Part shown: positions 24,701 to 32,890 of the stretch, one piece after another
Layout of the letters: every line of letters begins with the position of its first letter
Position numbering within the stretch: position 1 is the first letter of the stretch
Assembly: GCA_000171875.1 (NCBI GenBank)
Contig: ABHI01000003.1
Span: forward strand, 248,001-312,000
DNA: 64,000 nt
Origin: Flavobacteriales bacterium ALC-1
GTDB lineage: Bacteria > Bacteroidota > Bacteroidia > Flavobacteriales > Flavobacteriaceae
Direction: 5' to 3'
Made by a program: the position numbers and the translations under genes
Notes under the pieces: generated by a model
Database searches by the model: none
The model's input: only the letters and a program-made list of their open reading frames with translations
What the model was told of the DNA's origin: nothing

Positions 24701-24978
24701 CTTGGGCTTTGATTAGCATTATGATTTATGCCTTTGTAATACATATGCGCTTAGTACCTGGTTTACGTGGACGATGGTTATATAATTTTCTGTCAATCAT
24801 AGCATTTGGGAGTATTTTAATGACCTATTTTGGTGTAAATTTCTATTTATCAGGTTTGCATGCTTATGCTAGTGGGGATCAGATCTTAAGTTTTGAGATT
24901 ATAGCTATTACATTAGTTGTAATAGGACTCATAGGTTTCTTTGCTTACAGGAAGTATAGAGTTTACTATAAAAAATAA
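21766..24978 (+). CDS. ResB-CcsA fusion, cytochrome c synthase (system II)
   Basis: 1070 aa. The N-terminal half (to about 470) is ResB-like: four membrane helices and a large periplasmic region. The C-terminal half is CcsA, with the haem-handling WWD segment WGRYWGWDPKETW at about 968-980 and helices to the end. Between them lies a second extracytoplasmic stretch opening with MMTMILLLLSFSGFAQ, resembling a buried signal peptide. It exports haem and attaches it to apocytochrome c. Single-chain CcsBA proteins are normal in Bacteroidota. The start may be the ATG at 21778 (MQKKIANILFS). Confidence 0.94.
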   Translation: MLIAMQKKIANILFSTRLTAILFIVFAVAMATGTILDRNMDTSPTPYTRTLIYNAWWFEAIMVFFVINFCGNIFRYRLLKKEKWATLILHLSFILILVGAGITRYIGYEGMISIREGATESQFRSQKTYLNGRILGDYKVNGQLQQRNIMEEVDFSPRLENDFNETYDYGDTEVNFKLKKFIKGAEKDIVPDANGKSYLKIVEAGNGAPHNHFLEEGKVSNMHNVLITLNKEQEGAINIINTNDGIFIKSPYEGEYLTMATGAKGKLVKDSLQPLALRSRYIIGNMQLVFPKPVVKGVFDIVKKSRILKGDDSGIVLDVTANGETKSINVVGGPWTYYQVEEMKVGGLDIALRFGSRMEKLPFEVKLNDFIAEKRPGTDIPKTFESKVTVLDKEVGDFDYHIYMNHVLDHKGYRFFQADFDKDEKGTVLSINHDSWGTYITYAGYLLLYFGLMSILFAKNTRFDDIRSRLNKLKKKKAKMMTMILLLLSFSGFAQEHSENDGHDHAKEISRPTKAQIDSILNVHITPKEHAAKFSEMVIQDYDGRMKPMHTYASEMLRKLSKSDVYEDFNASQVFLSIQESPMLWYNVPIIYLKPRKADSIRTIIGLDYDQKYSSFIDYFTPDGIYKLTPYLEEAYRAQVPTGFQKEIKEADSRVNLLHNTIDGRTIKIFPVPDDENNKWISSAEFRDEGYREKIKDSLYGNFINNGFTAYLVTLNKAKQTGDFSKAESLLSGIKKTQQKFGSEVMLSDEKVKAEILYNEYDIFKRLFSWYMYVATILFVLIIVQIFKYKSKGLKTAINVFIGIIVLLFAMHMGALIWRWYLSGHAPWSDAYESMIYVAWSVMLFGLLLGRKSNLTVAASAFVCSTILMVAHWNWMDPSIADLQPVLQGYWLMIHVSVIVASYGPFAIGMILGVVALLLMILTNKENKERMLINIKELTIINEMALTVGLVMLTIGNFLGGMWANESWGRYWGWDPKETWALISIMIYAFVIHMRLVPGLRGRWLYNFLSIIAFGSILMTYFGVNFYLSGLHAYASGDQILSFEIIAITLVVIGLIGFFAYRKYRVYYKK

Positions 24979-25038
24979 TCTTTTTCACTTACATATTTAG
25001 TTTTTTCTTAACTTGAGGTTTTAAACGAACCCTCAAAG

Positions 25039-25227
25039 ATGGATTACTTCAAAAAATTAGGAACTGCAAACTTGTTTATGCTTGTATTATGTGCAGTTAT
25101 AATTCTTGTAGCAGAGTATTTATTTCTAACAGGAAATAAAGAACATGGTATTTTTGTTGGCCTTTGGGCTCCAACATTACTTGGCGTTATGATTTATTTA
25201 AAACTTGTGGACCGTGATCGCAGATGA
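25039..25227 (+). CDS. 62-aa two-helix membrane protein, unknown
   Basis: The product starts MDYFKKLGTANLFMLVLCAV and ends LKLVDRDRR. Two membrane helices (about 11-31 and 38-57) are joined by the short loop TGNKEHG. It lies 60 bp after the CcsA fusion on the same strand and its stop overlaps the possible small gene that follows. No family is recognised; a role near the cytochrome c machinery is only positional. Confidence 0.6.
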   Translation: MDYFKKLGTANLFMLVLCAVIILVAEYLFLTGNKEHGIFVGLWAPTLLGVMIYLKLVDRDRR

Positions 25228-25324
25228 TATAGTACTTTGGTTTTCAGTTATAGTAGTTACGCTAGTTGTATTGTGGGCTGTCATTGTTATTCGTGCTTAC
25301 AATAAAATTGGTAAAAACGATTAA
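25214..25324 (+). CDS. Possible 36-aa single-span membrane peptide, GTG start
   Basis: From the GTG at 25214 (or TTG at 25205) the frame reads MIADDIVLWFSVIVVTLVVL then WAVIVIRAYNKIGKND. One clean membrane helix with a basic C-terminal end. It overlaps the last 14 bases of the 62-aa gene in another frame, the typical arrangement of coupled small membrane proteins. There is no ATG, which lowers confidence. Confidence 0.4.
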   Translation: MIADDIVLWFSVIVVTLVVLWAVIVIRAYNKIGKND

Positions 25325-25480
25325 CCAGTTTTATGTCTTTATAATTAAAAAATAATGCGCATATTTGTGTCATTATGATTGCATAAGTAATAATATTCGG
25401 AAAAAATTATCGCAGCTTCTTGCGATGTCAATAGTCAAATATCTTTTGTTTGACAAGTTTTTATATTAAATTTTCAAATA

Positions 25481-26887
25481 ATGCAATCCAACAAAATTTC
25501 AATAAAACAATTTTTTAAATTTTTTAAAATCGCTGTTTCTGGTAAAGAACAAGATTTTACATCAGGTAGTATTCGTAGAGCTGTATTTATGCTTTCTATT
25601 CCAATGATTTTAGAAATGCTCATGGAATCTGTTTTTGCAATTGTAGATATTTTCTATGTATCTCAAGTGAGCGTAAATGCAGTTGCTACCATTGGTTTAA
25701 CAGAATCCGTAATTACTTTAGTCTATGCTGTTGCTATTGGTTTGAGTATGGCAGCAACTGCAATAGTAGCAAGGCGCATTGGAGAAAAAGATAGAGAAGG
25801 AGCATCTCAAGCAGCTGTTCAAGTTATTTTTCTTGGTGTATTGGTTTCTGTCATTATTAGTGTTATTGGTATTCTGTATCCGAAAGAAATATTAGGGCTT
25901 ATGGGGGGAGAAGCAGATCTTATTGCCGAAGGCTATGGCTATACTCAAGTTCTTCTCGGAGGAAATGTCACTATTATGTTACTTTTTTTAATTAATGCTA
26001 TATTCAGAGGAGCAGGTGATGCATCTATTGCGATGTGGGCTTTAGTACTATCAAATGGTCTTAATATTATTTTAGACCCTATGTTTATTTTTGGCTTTGG
26101 CCCAATACCAGCTTATGGAGTAGAAGGAGCTGCCATAGCAACAACAATTGGTAGAGGTACAGCGGTTGTATTTCAATTGATGGTTCTCTTTTATGGTTGG
26201 AGTAAAATTAAAATCGCATTTAAAGATTTGGTGTTAAGAGTTGCAGTTATGGTAAACCTTATTAAAGTATCATTAGGGGGTATTGGTCAATTTTTAATAG
26301 GTACATCGTCTTGGGTATTTTTAATGCGGATAATGAGTGAATTTGGTAGCGAAGTTCTAGCCGGTTACACTATTGCTATTAGAGTAATTATGTTTACAAT
26401 GATGCCAGCTTGGGGAATGAGTAATGCAGCTGCTACTCTAGTCGGGCAAAATTTAGGTGCTAACAAAGCGGATCGTGCTGAACAATCCGTTTGGAAAACA
26501 GGAAAATTCAGTGCGATTTTTATGGGAATAGTATCCATTTTTTATTTGATTTTTGCACCAGAAATTGTATCATGGTTTACACCAGAACTAGAGGTGATTA
26601 AAAATGGCGCATTATGTTTAAGAATAATTGCAGCTGGTTATATTTTCTATGGATATGGTATGGTGATAATTAATTCTTTTAATGGAGCAGGAGATACCAA
26701 AACACCAACGTGGATTAATTTTATTTGTTTTTGGTTATTTCAATTGCCATTCGCTTACCTCATGGCATTGACATATAACTTTGGCCCAATCGGAGTGTTT
26801 ATGGCAATAACATTAGCTGAGGTTTTAATAACTATTATCGGAATCATATGGTTTAAAAAAGGTAAATGGAAATCTGTTAAGGTGTAA
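25481..26887 (+). CDS. MATE family multidrug/cation antiporter
   Basis: 468 aa, 12 membrane helices. Typical MATE segments: FMLSIPMILEMLMESVFAIV near 32-51, the repeat-half motif LVGQNLGANKADRAE (about 322-336) and GAGDASIAMW and GAGDTKTPTW at equivalent sites in the two halves. It exports organic cations or other toxins using Na+ or H+. A hydrophilic N-terminus of about 30 residues precedes helix 1. It is a single gene. Confidence 0.94.
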   Translation: MQSNKISIKQFFKFFKIAVSGKEQDFTSGSIRRAVFMLSIPMILEMLMESVFAIVDIFYVSQVSVNAVATIGLTESVITLVYAVAIGLSMAATAIVARRIGEKDREGASQAAVQVIFLGVLVSVIISVIGILYPKEILGLMGGEADLIAEGYGYTQVLLGGNVTIMLLFLINAIFRGAGDASIAMWALVLSNGLNIILDPMFIFGFGPIPAYGVEGAAIATTIGRGTAVVFQLMVLFYGWSKIKIAFKDLVLRVAVMVNLIKVSLGGIGQFLIGTSSWVFLMRIMSEFGSEVLAGYTIAIRVIMFTMMPAWGMSNAAATLVGQNLGANKADRAEQSVWKTGKFSAIFMGIVSIFYLIFAPEIVSWFTPELEVIKNGALCLRIIAAGYIFYGYGMVIINSFNGAGDTKTPTWINFICFWLFQLPFAYLMALTYNFGPIGVFMAITLAEVLITIIGIIWFKKGKWKSVKV

Positions 26888-26939
26888 TCCTATATTTATA
26901 CTTTTTCACTAAATTTATAATCTAGCTAAAAAGTAAACT

Positions 26940-28091
26940 ATGTCTAAGAAAAAATTAGGTTTAAACACTATTTGCACACATATCGGAGAGATAAAGGATG
27001 AACAATTTAAAGGTGCAGTTTCACCTATGTATTTAAGCTCGTCGTATGAATTTTTAGATGTAGATGTAAAGCGTTACCCAAGATATTTCAACACACCAAA
27101 TCAAGAGTTTTTATCTAAAAAGATTGCTGCACTAGAACATGCTGAAGCGGCTATGATTTTTGGTTCAGGTATGGCTGCAATTAGCACCATGTTTTTAGCC
27201 TTTTTAAAACAAGGTGATCATTTGGTTGTTCAAAACACATTGTATGGAGGAACAGTAAATTTTATTAAAGAAGAATTCCCTAAGTATGGTATAGCCTACA
27301 CTTTTACTAATGGCTATACCGCTGAAGATTTTGAAGCGGCTATTCAGCCTAATACAAAATTGATTCATATTGAAACTCCATCGAATCCATTAATGACAAT
27401 TACTGATATCGAAGCTATTGCTAAATTAGGTAAATCAAAAAATATCTTAACATCTATTGATAATACATTTGCCTCTCCTATAAACCAAAACCCAATGGAT
27501 TTAGGAATTGATATGGTTATGCACTCTGCAACTAAGTATTTTGGTGGTCATAGTGATATTTGCGCAGGTGCTGTTGCTAGTACAAGTGAATATATAGAAC
27601 GTATTTGGAATGTTGGTAAAAATCTAGGGGGTAGCCTAAGTGATATGACGGTTTGGATGTTAGAGCGTAGCATGAAAACTTTAGGTTTGCGTGTTAAAGC
27701 ACAAACCAAAAATGCTATGAAAATGGCAAAATGGCTTAATAAGCACCCTAAAATATCTAAAGTATATTATCCAGGGTTAAAATCGCATCCAGAATATAAA
27801 TTAGCTAAATCTCAAATGAAAGGTTTTGGTGCCATGTTATCTTTTGAATTAATTGATGATTTAGATTCGTATCAATTTCAAAAACAATTAAAATTGATAA
27901 AGTCTTCAATGAGTTTGGCAGGAATTGAAAGCACGGTAATTTCACCACATTTGGCATCTCATGCGTTATTAACTCAAGAGGAACGAGATAAGATAGGTAT
28001 TAGTGATCAATTGATACGATTTTCTGTTGGAATTGAAGATACTAAAGATTTAAAAAACGATATTAATCAAGCTATAGATGAGCTAAAGTAG
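26940..28091 (+). CDS. Trans-sulfuration PLP enzyme (cystathionine synthase/lyase or methionine lyase type)
   Basis: 383 aa. The PLP lysine is in HSATKYFGGHSDI (about 199-211), and SGMAAIS, NTLYGGT and ETPSNPLM are the usual cofactor and substrate contacts. Active-site tyrosine and arginine are in RYPRYFNTPNQ. The family covers cystathionine gamma-synthase, cystathionine gamma-lyase and methionine gamma-lyase; these cannot be told apart by eye. It follows MATE by 52 bp and ends at a strong shared terminator. Confidence 0.93.
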   Translation: MSKKKLGLNTICTHIGEIKDEQFKGAVSPMYLSSSYEFLDVDVKRYPRYFNTPNQEFLSKKIAALEHAEAAMIFGSGMAAISTMFLAFLKQGDHLVVQNTLYGGTVNFIKEEFPKYGIAYTFTNGYTAEDFEAAIQPNTKLIHIETPSNPLMTITDIEAIAKLGKSKNILTSIDNTFASPINQNPMDLGIDMVMHSATKYFGGHSDICAGAVASTSEYIERIWNVGKNLGGSLSDMTVWMLERSMKTLGLRVKAQTKNAMKMAKWLNKHPKISKVYYPGLKSHPEYKLAKSQMKGFGAMLSFELIDDLDSYQFQKQLKLIKSSMSLAGIESTVISPHLASHALLTQEERDKIGISDQLIRFSVGIEDTKDLKNDINQAIDELK

Positions 28092-28163
28092 TTTTTGGTT
28101 TTACGGAATGCAAGTAGAACAATATGGCTAAAAATCTTTTCATTTTTAAATTGTATTAATTAA

Positions 28164-28189
28164 AAAAGAGCCCATTTCTGGGCTCTTTT
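28164..28189. terminator. Bidirectional intrinsic terminator
   Basis: AAAAGAGCCCA and TGGGCTCTTTT pair over 11 bp around the loop TTTC. A and T runs at the two ends let it act on both strands. It serves the convergent trans-sulfuration gene and pckA. Confidence 0.92.
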
Positions 28190-28203
28190 CTGTCATGGAC
28201 TCA

Positions 28204-29838
28204 TTAGACATGGTCACCTAAATGATGATGTTCATCAATTAATGGACCACCTTCTATGATTTGATCTGAAGCTTCACTTGCAAATTTTTCAAAATTTAAG
28301 TGGAATGAGTGTGCTAACTGAATAGCCTTACTGATATAAGCTCCTTTTTGTAACCAAGTATTCATTGGATCTAGTATTTCTGTCGGTACATTAGGAATGT
28401 ACTTTGGCATATGTAACCCAAATATTGGATGTTGTTCATAGTCAACTTTATCTAAATCACCATTGAGAATAGCAGTAATCATTGCTCTGGTATATTTTAA
28501 TTTTATGCGAGAACCGACTCCGTAAGGCCCGCCACTCCAACCTGTATTAAGTAGCCAAACATTTACACCAGCTTCTTGCATTTTTTCACTTAGCATCTCA
28601 GCATATACTGTTGGGTGTAATGGCATAAACGGTTCGCCAAAACAAGCAGAGAAGGATGGTACTGGTTCCGTAATACCAGCTTCTGTGCCAGCAACTTTTG
28701 CAGTATAACCTGATATAAAATGATAAGCTGCTTGACCTGGTGTTAATTTAGATACTGGGGGTAAAACACCAAAGGCATCACAGGTTAAGAAAAATATATT
28801 TTTAGGATTATCTGCATAAGACGGTTGTGAAATATTATCTATGTGATAAATAGGATAACTCACACGTGTATTTTGTGTAATGCTGCTATCCATATAATCA
28901 ATTTCACCATTGTTTTTAAAAACTACATTTTCTAAAATCGCACCTGGTTTAATTGCTCTGTAAATGTCTGGCTCTTTCTCTTCAGTTAAGTCAATCACTT
29001 TTGCGTAGCAACCTCCTTCAAAATTAAATATGTTATTATTTGCGGTCCAACCATGCTCGTCATCACCAATTAACTTGCGGTTTGGGTCAGCAGATAATGT
29101 TGTTTTGCCAGTACCAGACAATCCAAAGAAAATAGCAGTATCTCCTTTTTCACCCACATTAGCAGAACAGTGCATTGGTAACACCTCTTTTTCAACAGGA
29201 AGAATAAAATTTAGAGAAGAGAATATACCTTTTTTTATTTCACCTGTATAAGCAGAACCACCAACTAAGGCAATCTTCTTAGTGAAGTTTAACAGAGAGA
29301 AGTTGCCTTGTCTTAATCCAACAGCTTTTGGGTTTTTAGCTTCGTAGCCTGGTGCACAAAGCACTAACCAATCTTCTTCAAAGTTTTCTAATTCAGATTC
29401 ATCAGATCTTAAAAACATATTATACGTAAACATATTAGACCAAGGGTACTGAGTTACAGTTCTTACATTTGTCTTATATTCTGGATCTGCACATACATAG
29501 GCATCTCTAATATAAATTTCTTTTCCACTTAAATAATTTACAATTTCAGATTGCAAATGATCAAAATTTTCAGGGGAAATGGCTTTGTTTGTTTTTCCCC
29601 ACCAAACTTTATCTTTTGTATAATCGTCTTTTACAATAAATCGATCTTGTGGTGAACGTCCTGTGAATTTTCCTGTGTTAATAGCTAAAGTTCCATTAGC
29701 AGTTTCTTTTCCCATTCCTTTTTCTACAGTAATGACTTGTAATTCTTTAGGTGATAAATTCCAATGTGCAATAGTGTCTTTCAATCCGTACTTTGTGAGA
29801 TCTCTAGTTTTCATAATTGGTTGTTTTAATGTTTCCAT
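28204..29838 (-). CDS. pckA: Phosphoenolpyruvate carboxykinase (ATP)
   Basis: 544 aa. The kinase-1a P-loop FFGLSGTGKTTLSADP (about 237-252), kinase-2 LIGDDEHGW and metal site MHCSANVG are all present, as is the oxaloacetate-binding RSPQDRFIV near residue 59. It converts oxaloacetate and ATP to PEP, CO2 and ADP for gluconeogenesis. The length is normal for the ATP-using class. Confidence 0.97.
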   Translation of the reverse strand: METLKQPIMKTRDLTKYGLKDTIAHWNLSPKELQVITVEKGMGKETANGTLAINTGKFTGRSPQDRFIVKDDYTKDKVWWGKTNKAISPENFDHLQSEIVNYLSGKEIYIRDAYVCADPEYKTNVRTVTQYPWSNMFTYNMFLRSDESELENFEEDWLVLCAPGYEAKNPKAVGLRQGNFSLLNFTKKIALVGGSAYTGEIKKGIFSSLNFILPVEKEVLPMHCSANVGEKGDTAIFFGLSGTGKTTLSADPNRKLIGDDEHGWTANNNIFNFEGGCYAKVIDLTEEKEPDIYRAIKPGAILENVVFKNNGEIDYMDSSITQNTRVSYPIYHIDNISQPSYADNPKNIFFLTCDAFGVLPPVSKLTPGQAAYHFISGYTAKVAGTEAGITEPVPSFSACFGEPFMPLHPTVYAEMLSEKMQEAGVNVWLLNTGWSGGPYGVGSRIKLKYTRAMITAILNGDLDKVDYEQHPIFGLHMPKYIPNVPTEILDPMNTWLQKGAYISKAIQLAHSFHLNFEKFASEASDQIIEGGPLIDEHHHLGDHV

Positions 29839-29869
29839 GATTTAATAATATTCTAATTCGACTTTCTAT

Positions 29870-31708
29870 CTAAAATGGCCATATCAATGGCACTAATACT
29901 AATGTTGTTATTAAGAAGAGTAGAAGCAATGGGGCACCTACTTTTAAATAATCCATAAACTTGTAACCACCAGCAGTCATTACCATGGCATTTGTGGTTG
30001 TGCCCACTGGTGTTAAAAATGCGGTTGATGCACTTATGGCAACAGCAATCATAAATGGCACAGCTGAAAGACTCAATGTGTTTGCTGCAATAATGACAAT
30101 TGGTGCCATAAGCACTGCAGTAGCAGAGTTATTAATCACTTGGCTGAAAGTTGTGGTCAATAGAAATACACCTCCTAATAACACAATAGGGTGTAATCTT
30201 CCTAAAGTATCAACTAAACCTTTGGCAATAAGCTCGGCACTTCCTGTTTTTTGAAGTGCAATTCCCATTGGTATCATTGCGGCTATCATTACGACGCTAA
30301 TCCAGCTGATGCCTTTGTAAGCTTTTGTAATTGGTACGCAACCAGTAATCAATACTATACCAGCAGAAATTAATGCTGCAACTGCTCCAGGAACAATTTT
30401 GAAAACCAATAAGGCTATCATTAGTATCAAGGCGAAAAGTGCGATGTATGATTTAGAAGTAATATCTGCTACGGTTTTTGCCATACCTTCTGGACTACCA
30501 CAAATCACTAAATTTTCATGATAATTTTTGAGCTGATCTATATCATCCCAAATGCCTCTAATCAAGAAGGCATCACCTGCTTTTATTCTAATTTCTCTTT
30601 CTGTAAATGGGATGTTGTTTCTAGATGCTGCCATAAGCTGTACACCAAAGCGTTTAAAGAAATTACCAAGTCTTATTTTTCTACCAACAAGAATTGATTT
30701 TGGGGTTACTAAAACTTCAGCCATTCCAACTTCTTGATTGATAAGGTTGTTCTTTAGTTCGTCTGTAATTGATTCTAGCGGTAAAAGACCTAATCTAAAT
30801 TTAATCATCAATGCGTTTACGGCTTCAGTATCCCCTTTAACCGTAATAATATCGTGATATAAGAATTCTGTTGTATGTGTTGGAAATTCTATGAAAGGGT
30901 CGTTGCCTTTTAGTCTGCTTGGATGTCTTCTTTTAACTCTTAATATTGAAATTTTATGTTCGTTTTCAAAATTCCAATCTCCAAGTTTTGTGTTTAACAA
31001 AGGTGAAACTGAACGTACTCTTAGTCTATAATAATCACCATCAACTTTATAGGCTTCGATCCACTTGTGTAAGGTTGTACTGATATCTACAGGTTTATTA
31101 TTGGTTTTATTATTTGGTAGTAATCTATAACCAATAAATCTAAAGTAGAGTAGTGTTATGAGTAGAAGCGGCAAGCCAATAAGCGCAAATTCAAAAAATG
31201 AAAAACTTTCAAGACCACTTTCTAGCATAGTATTATTAACTATAATATTTGGCGGTGTACCAGTAAGTGTTAATAATCCACCAGTATTTGAGCCAAATGC
31301 AACAGGCATTAATAATTTTGAAGGTAGTGTACCAATACTCCAAGCAGAAGAAATTGTGACAGGCATTAATGTGGCAACCGTACCAGTATTACTAACTACT
31401 CCAGATAATAATCCAGATCCAAGTGTTGTGATTAATAAGAGTTTTGTTGTGCTTTTACCAGCCATTTTAATAAACTTCTTACCGGCTAAGGCTGTCCAAC
31501 CAGTTTGAGACAAACCTTCACCTATTATAAAGAGTGCAGCAATCATTATAACTGTCGGATTGCTAAATCCACTTAAGGTTTCTGTAAGGTTTAAAATCCC
31601 CAAAAGGAATAAACTTAGCATAGATAAAAGTGCAATAATATCTGGTGTGAATTTTCCCCAAATAAATAAGGCGATTGTTATAATAAGTATAGTTATCATT
31701 AAACTCAT
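29870..31708 (-). CDS. SLC13-family permease with two TrkA-C (RCK_C) domains
   Basis: 612 aa. An N-terminal membrane half (GFSNPTVIMIAALFIIGEGL; GVVSNTGTVATLMPV) and a C-terminal membrane half (QVINNSATAVLMAPI; FLTPVGTTTNAMVM) carry the twin SNT/SAT-type motifs of the DASS/SLC13 fold. The central cytoplasmic region (about 205-405) holds two RCK_C domains. Such proteins take up sulfate, dicarboxylates or similar anions with Na+; the substrate is not evident. It is followed by pckA on the same strand, 31 bp on, so a C4-dicarboxylate link is possible. Confidence 0.92.
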   Translation of the reverse strand: MSLMITILIITIALFIWGKFTPDIIALLSMLSLFLLGILNLTETLSGFSNPTVIMIAALFIIGEGLSQTGWTALAGKKFIKMAGKSTTKLLLITTLGSGLLSGVVSNTGTVATLMPVTISSAWSIGTLPSKLLMPVAFGSNTGGLLTLTGTPPNIIVNNTMLESGLESFSFFEFALIGLPLLLITLLYFRFIGYRLLPNNKTNNKPVDISTTLHKWIEAYKVDGDYYRLRVRSVSPLLNTKLGDWNFENEHKISILRVKRRHPSRLKGNDPFIEFPTHTTEFLYHDIITVKGDTEAVNALMIKFRLGLLPLESITDELKNNLINQEVGMAEVLVTPKSILVGRKIRLGNFFKRFGVQLMAASRNNIPFTEREIRIKAGDAFLIRGIWDDIDQLKNYHENLVICGSPEGMAKTVADITSKSYIALFALILMIALLVFKIVPGAVAALISAGIVLITGCVPITKAYKGISWISVVMIAAMIPMGIALQKTGSAELIAKGLVDTLGRLHPIVLLGGVFLLTTTFSQVINNSATAVLMAPIVIIAANTLSLSAVPFMIAVAISASTAFLTPVGTTTNAMVMTAGGYKFMDYLKVGAPLLLLFLITTLVLVPLIWPF

Positions 31709-31872
31709 AGTCTTGCCTTTTATAATTATCTATAAAGTTACTGGCATTTATGTCTAATTCTTATGACGAATGTCATGCTTTAATGGAATAGCGCATTATT
31801 CAATTTTGACTATAAGTTTTTAAATAATTTTGAGATATATATAATCGATAACGTTTTCGAAATAAAAAGAAA

Positions 31873-31903
31873 TTGAGAATCTACCTTCTTTTTAATACTT
31901 TTG
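31873..31903 (+). promoter_or_regulatory. Candidate promoter of bshB1
   Basis: TTG (31873-31875), 20 bases, then TACTTTTG (31896-31903), an exact TANNTTTG. The start codon follows 24 bases later. Spacing is within the normal range for the Bacteroidota housekeeping sigma factor; the -33 is TTG rather than TTTG. Confidence 0.5.
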
Positions 31904-31927
31904 ATAGTATAGAAAACGAATAAGAAA

Positions 31928-32647
31928 ATGAAATTAGACATATTAGCTATTGGTGCACATCCCGATGATGTTGAATTAGGTTGTGGTGCTACCATAGCAA
32001 AAGAAGTTTCTAATGGTAAAAAAGTTGGAATCATAGATTTAACAAGAGGTGAGCTTGGTACACGTGGCACTGCAGAAACGAGAGATGTAGAGGCTTCTAA
32101 ATCAGCCGAAATTCTTGGAGTTCACTCAAGAGTTAACATGAAGTTTGCAGATGGATTTTTTGTGAATGATAAAATTCATCAATTAGAGATTATTAAAATG
32201 ATTCGTTATTATAAACCAGAACTGGTGATTTGTAATGCTATTGATGATAGGCATATAGATCACGGAAAAGGAAGTCAATTGGTTAGTGATGCTTGTTTTT
32301 TAAGTGGTTTAATAAAAATTGAAACGCGTTTAGATGGCGGCCTAAATCAAGAACCTTGGCGACCAAAAGCTGTGTATCACTATATTCAATGGAAAGACAT
32401 TGAACCAGATGTCGTAGTAGATGTTACTGGTTTTATATCTAAAAAAATGGAATCCGTTTTAGCCTATGAAACGCAATTTTACGATCCTAAAAGTGAGGAA
32501 CCAGAAACGCCTATATCTAGTAAAAATTTCACGGACAGTATAGCATATAGAGCTCGTAACTTAGGGCGACTTGTTGGAGTAGAACATGCTGAAGGTTATA
32601 CTGTAGAACGTTATGCTGCGGTAGATTCCTTATTTGATTTAAAATAG
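31928..32647 (+). CDS. bshB1: Bacillithiol biosynthesis deacetylase BshB1
   Basis: 239 aa PIG-L/LmbE fold. Zinc site GAHPDDVELGCG (9-20), then DLTRGELGTRGTAETRD and NAIDDRHIDHGKG, diagnostic of BshB1. It removes the acetyl group from GlcNAc-malate in the synthesis of bacillithiol, the low-molecular-mass thiol of many Bacteroidota. It differs from the large secreted PIG-L protein at 12825 by having no signal peptide. Single gene. Confidence 0.95.
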   Translation: MKLDILAIGAHPDDVELGCGATIAKEVSNGKKVGIIDLTRGELGTRGTAETRDVEASKSAEILGVHSRVNMKFADGFFVNDKIHQLEIIKMIRYYKPELVICNAIDDRHIDHGKGSQLVSDACFLSGLIKIETRLDGGLNQEPWRPKAVYHYIQWKDIEPDVVVDVTGFISKKMESVLAYETQFYDPKSEEPETPISSKNFTDSIAYRARNLGRLVGVEHAEGYTVERYAAVDSLFDLK

Positions 32648-32651
32648 AAAC

Positions 32652-32680
32652 AAAAAAGCCTTTCATTTCTGAAAGGCTTA
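32652..32680. terminator. Intrinsic terminator for tRNA-His, shared gap with bshB1
   Basis: AAGCCTTTC and GAAAGGCTT form a 9-bp stem (32656-32664 / 32671-32679) with loop ATTTCT. The A6 run at 32652-32657 becomes the U-tract on the minus strand, so it best terminates the tRNA-His transcript; on the plus strand, for bshB1, the T-tract is missing. Confidence 0.8.
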
Positions 32681-32689
32681 CTAATTTAG

Positions 32690-32764
32690 GGTGGAAGACC
32701 GGGTTCGAACCGGCGACTTTCGGTACCACAAACCGACGCTCTAACCAACTGAGCTACAACCACC
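32690..32764 (-). tRNA. tRNA-His (anticodon GTG)
   Basis: The minus strand folds as a tRNA: anticodon arm TCGGT-TTGTGGT-ACCGA gives GTG, the T arm has TTCGAAC, and the D arm has AGCTCAGTTGGTTAGAGC. The extra 5' G(-1) pairs with C73, the identity mark of tRNA-His. No CCA is encoded. Acceptor positions 5-68 and 6-67 are T-T oppositions, unusual but located between good pairs on both sides. Confidence 0.95.
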
Positions 32765-32834
32765 ATTTTAATTAGGACTGCAAATGTAATTTATTTCCAA
32801 TTTTCTGCAAAACCTTTTTAAACTAATTTTAAAT

Positions 32835-32871
32835 AAAAAAGCCTTTCAATTTTGTATTGAAAGGCTTTTTT
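32835..32871. terminator. Intrinsic terminator after the M28 peptidase operon
   Basis: GCCTTTCAAT and ATTGAAAGGC pair over 10 bp around TTTGT, flanked by A6 and T6. It lies 20 bp beyond the M28 gene's stop on the minus strand. It shares the GCCTTTCA core with the terminator at 32652. Confidence 0.9.
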
Positions 32872-32890
32872 GTTTTGAGGATTTAGAATA

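Noticed and set aside
25369..25428. A third copy of the GTCATT-type intergenic repeat
   Set aside because: Only the ends show weak similarity; the inverted symmetry is poor, so it is mentioned but not listed as a feature.
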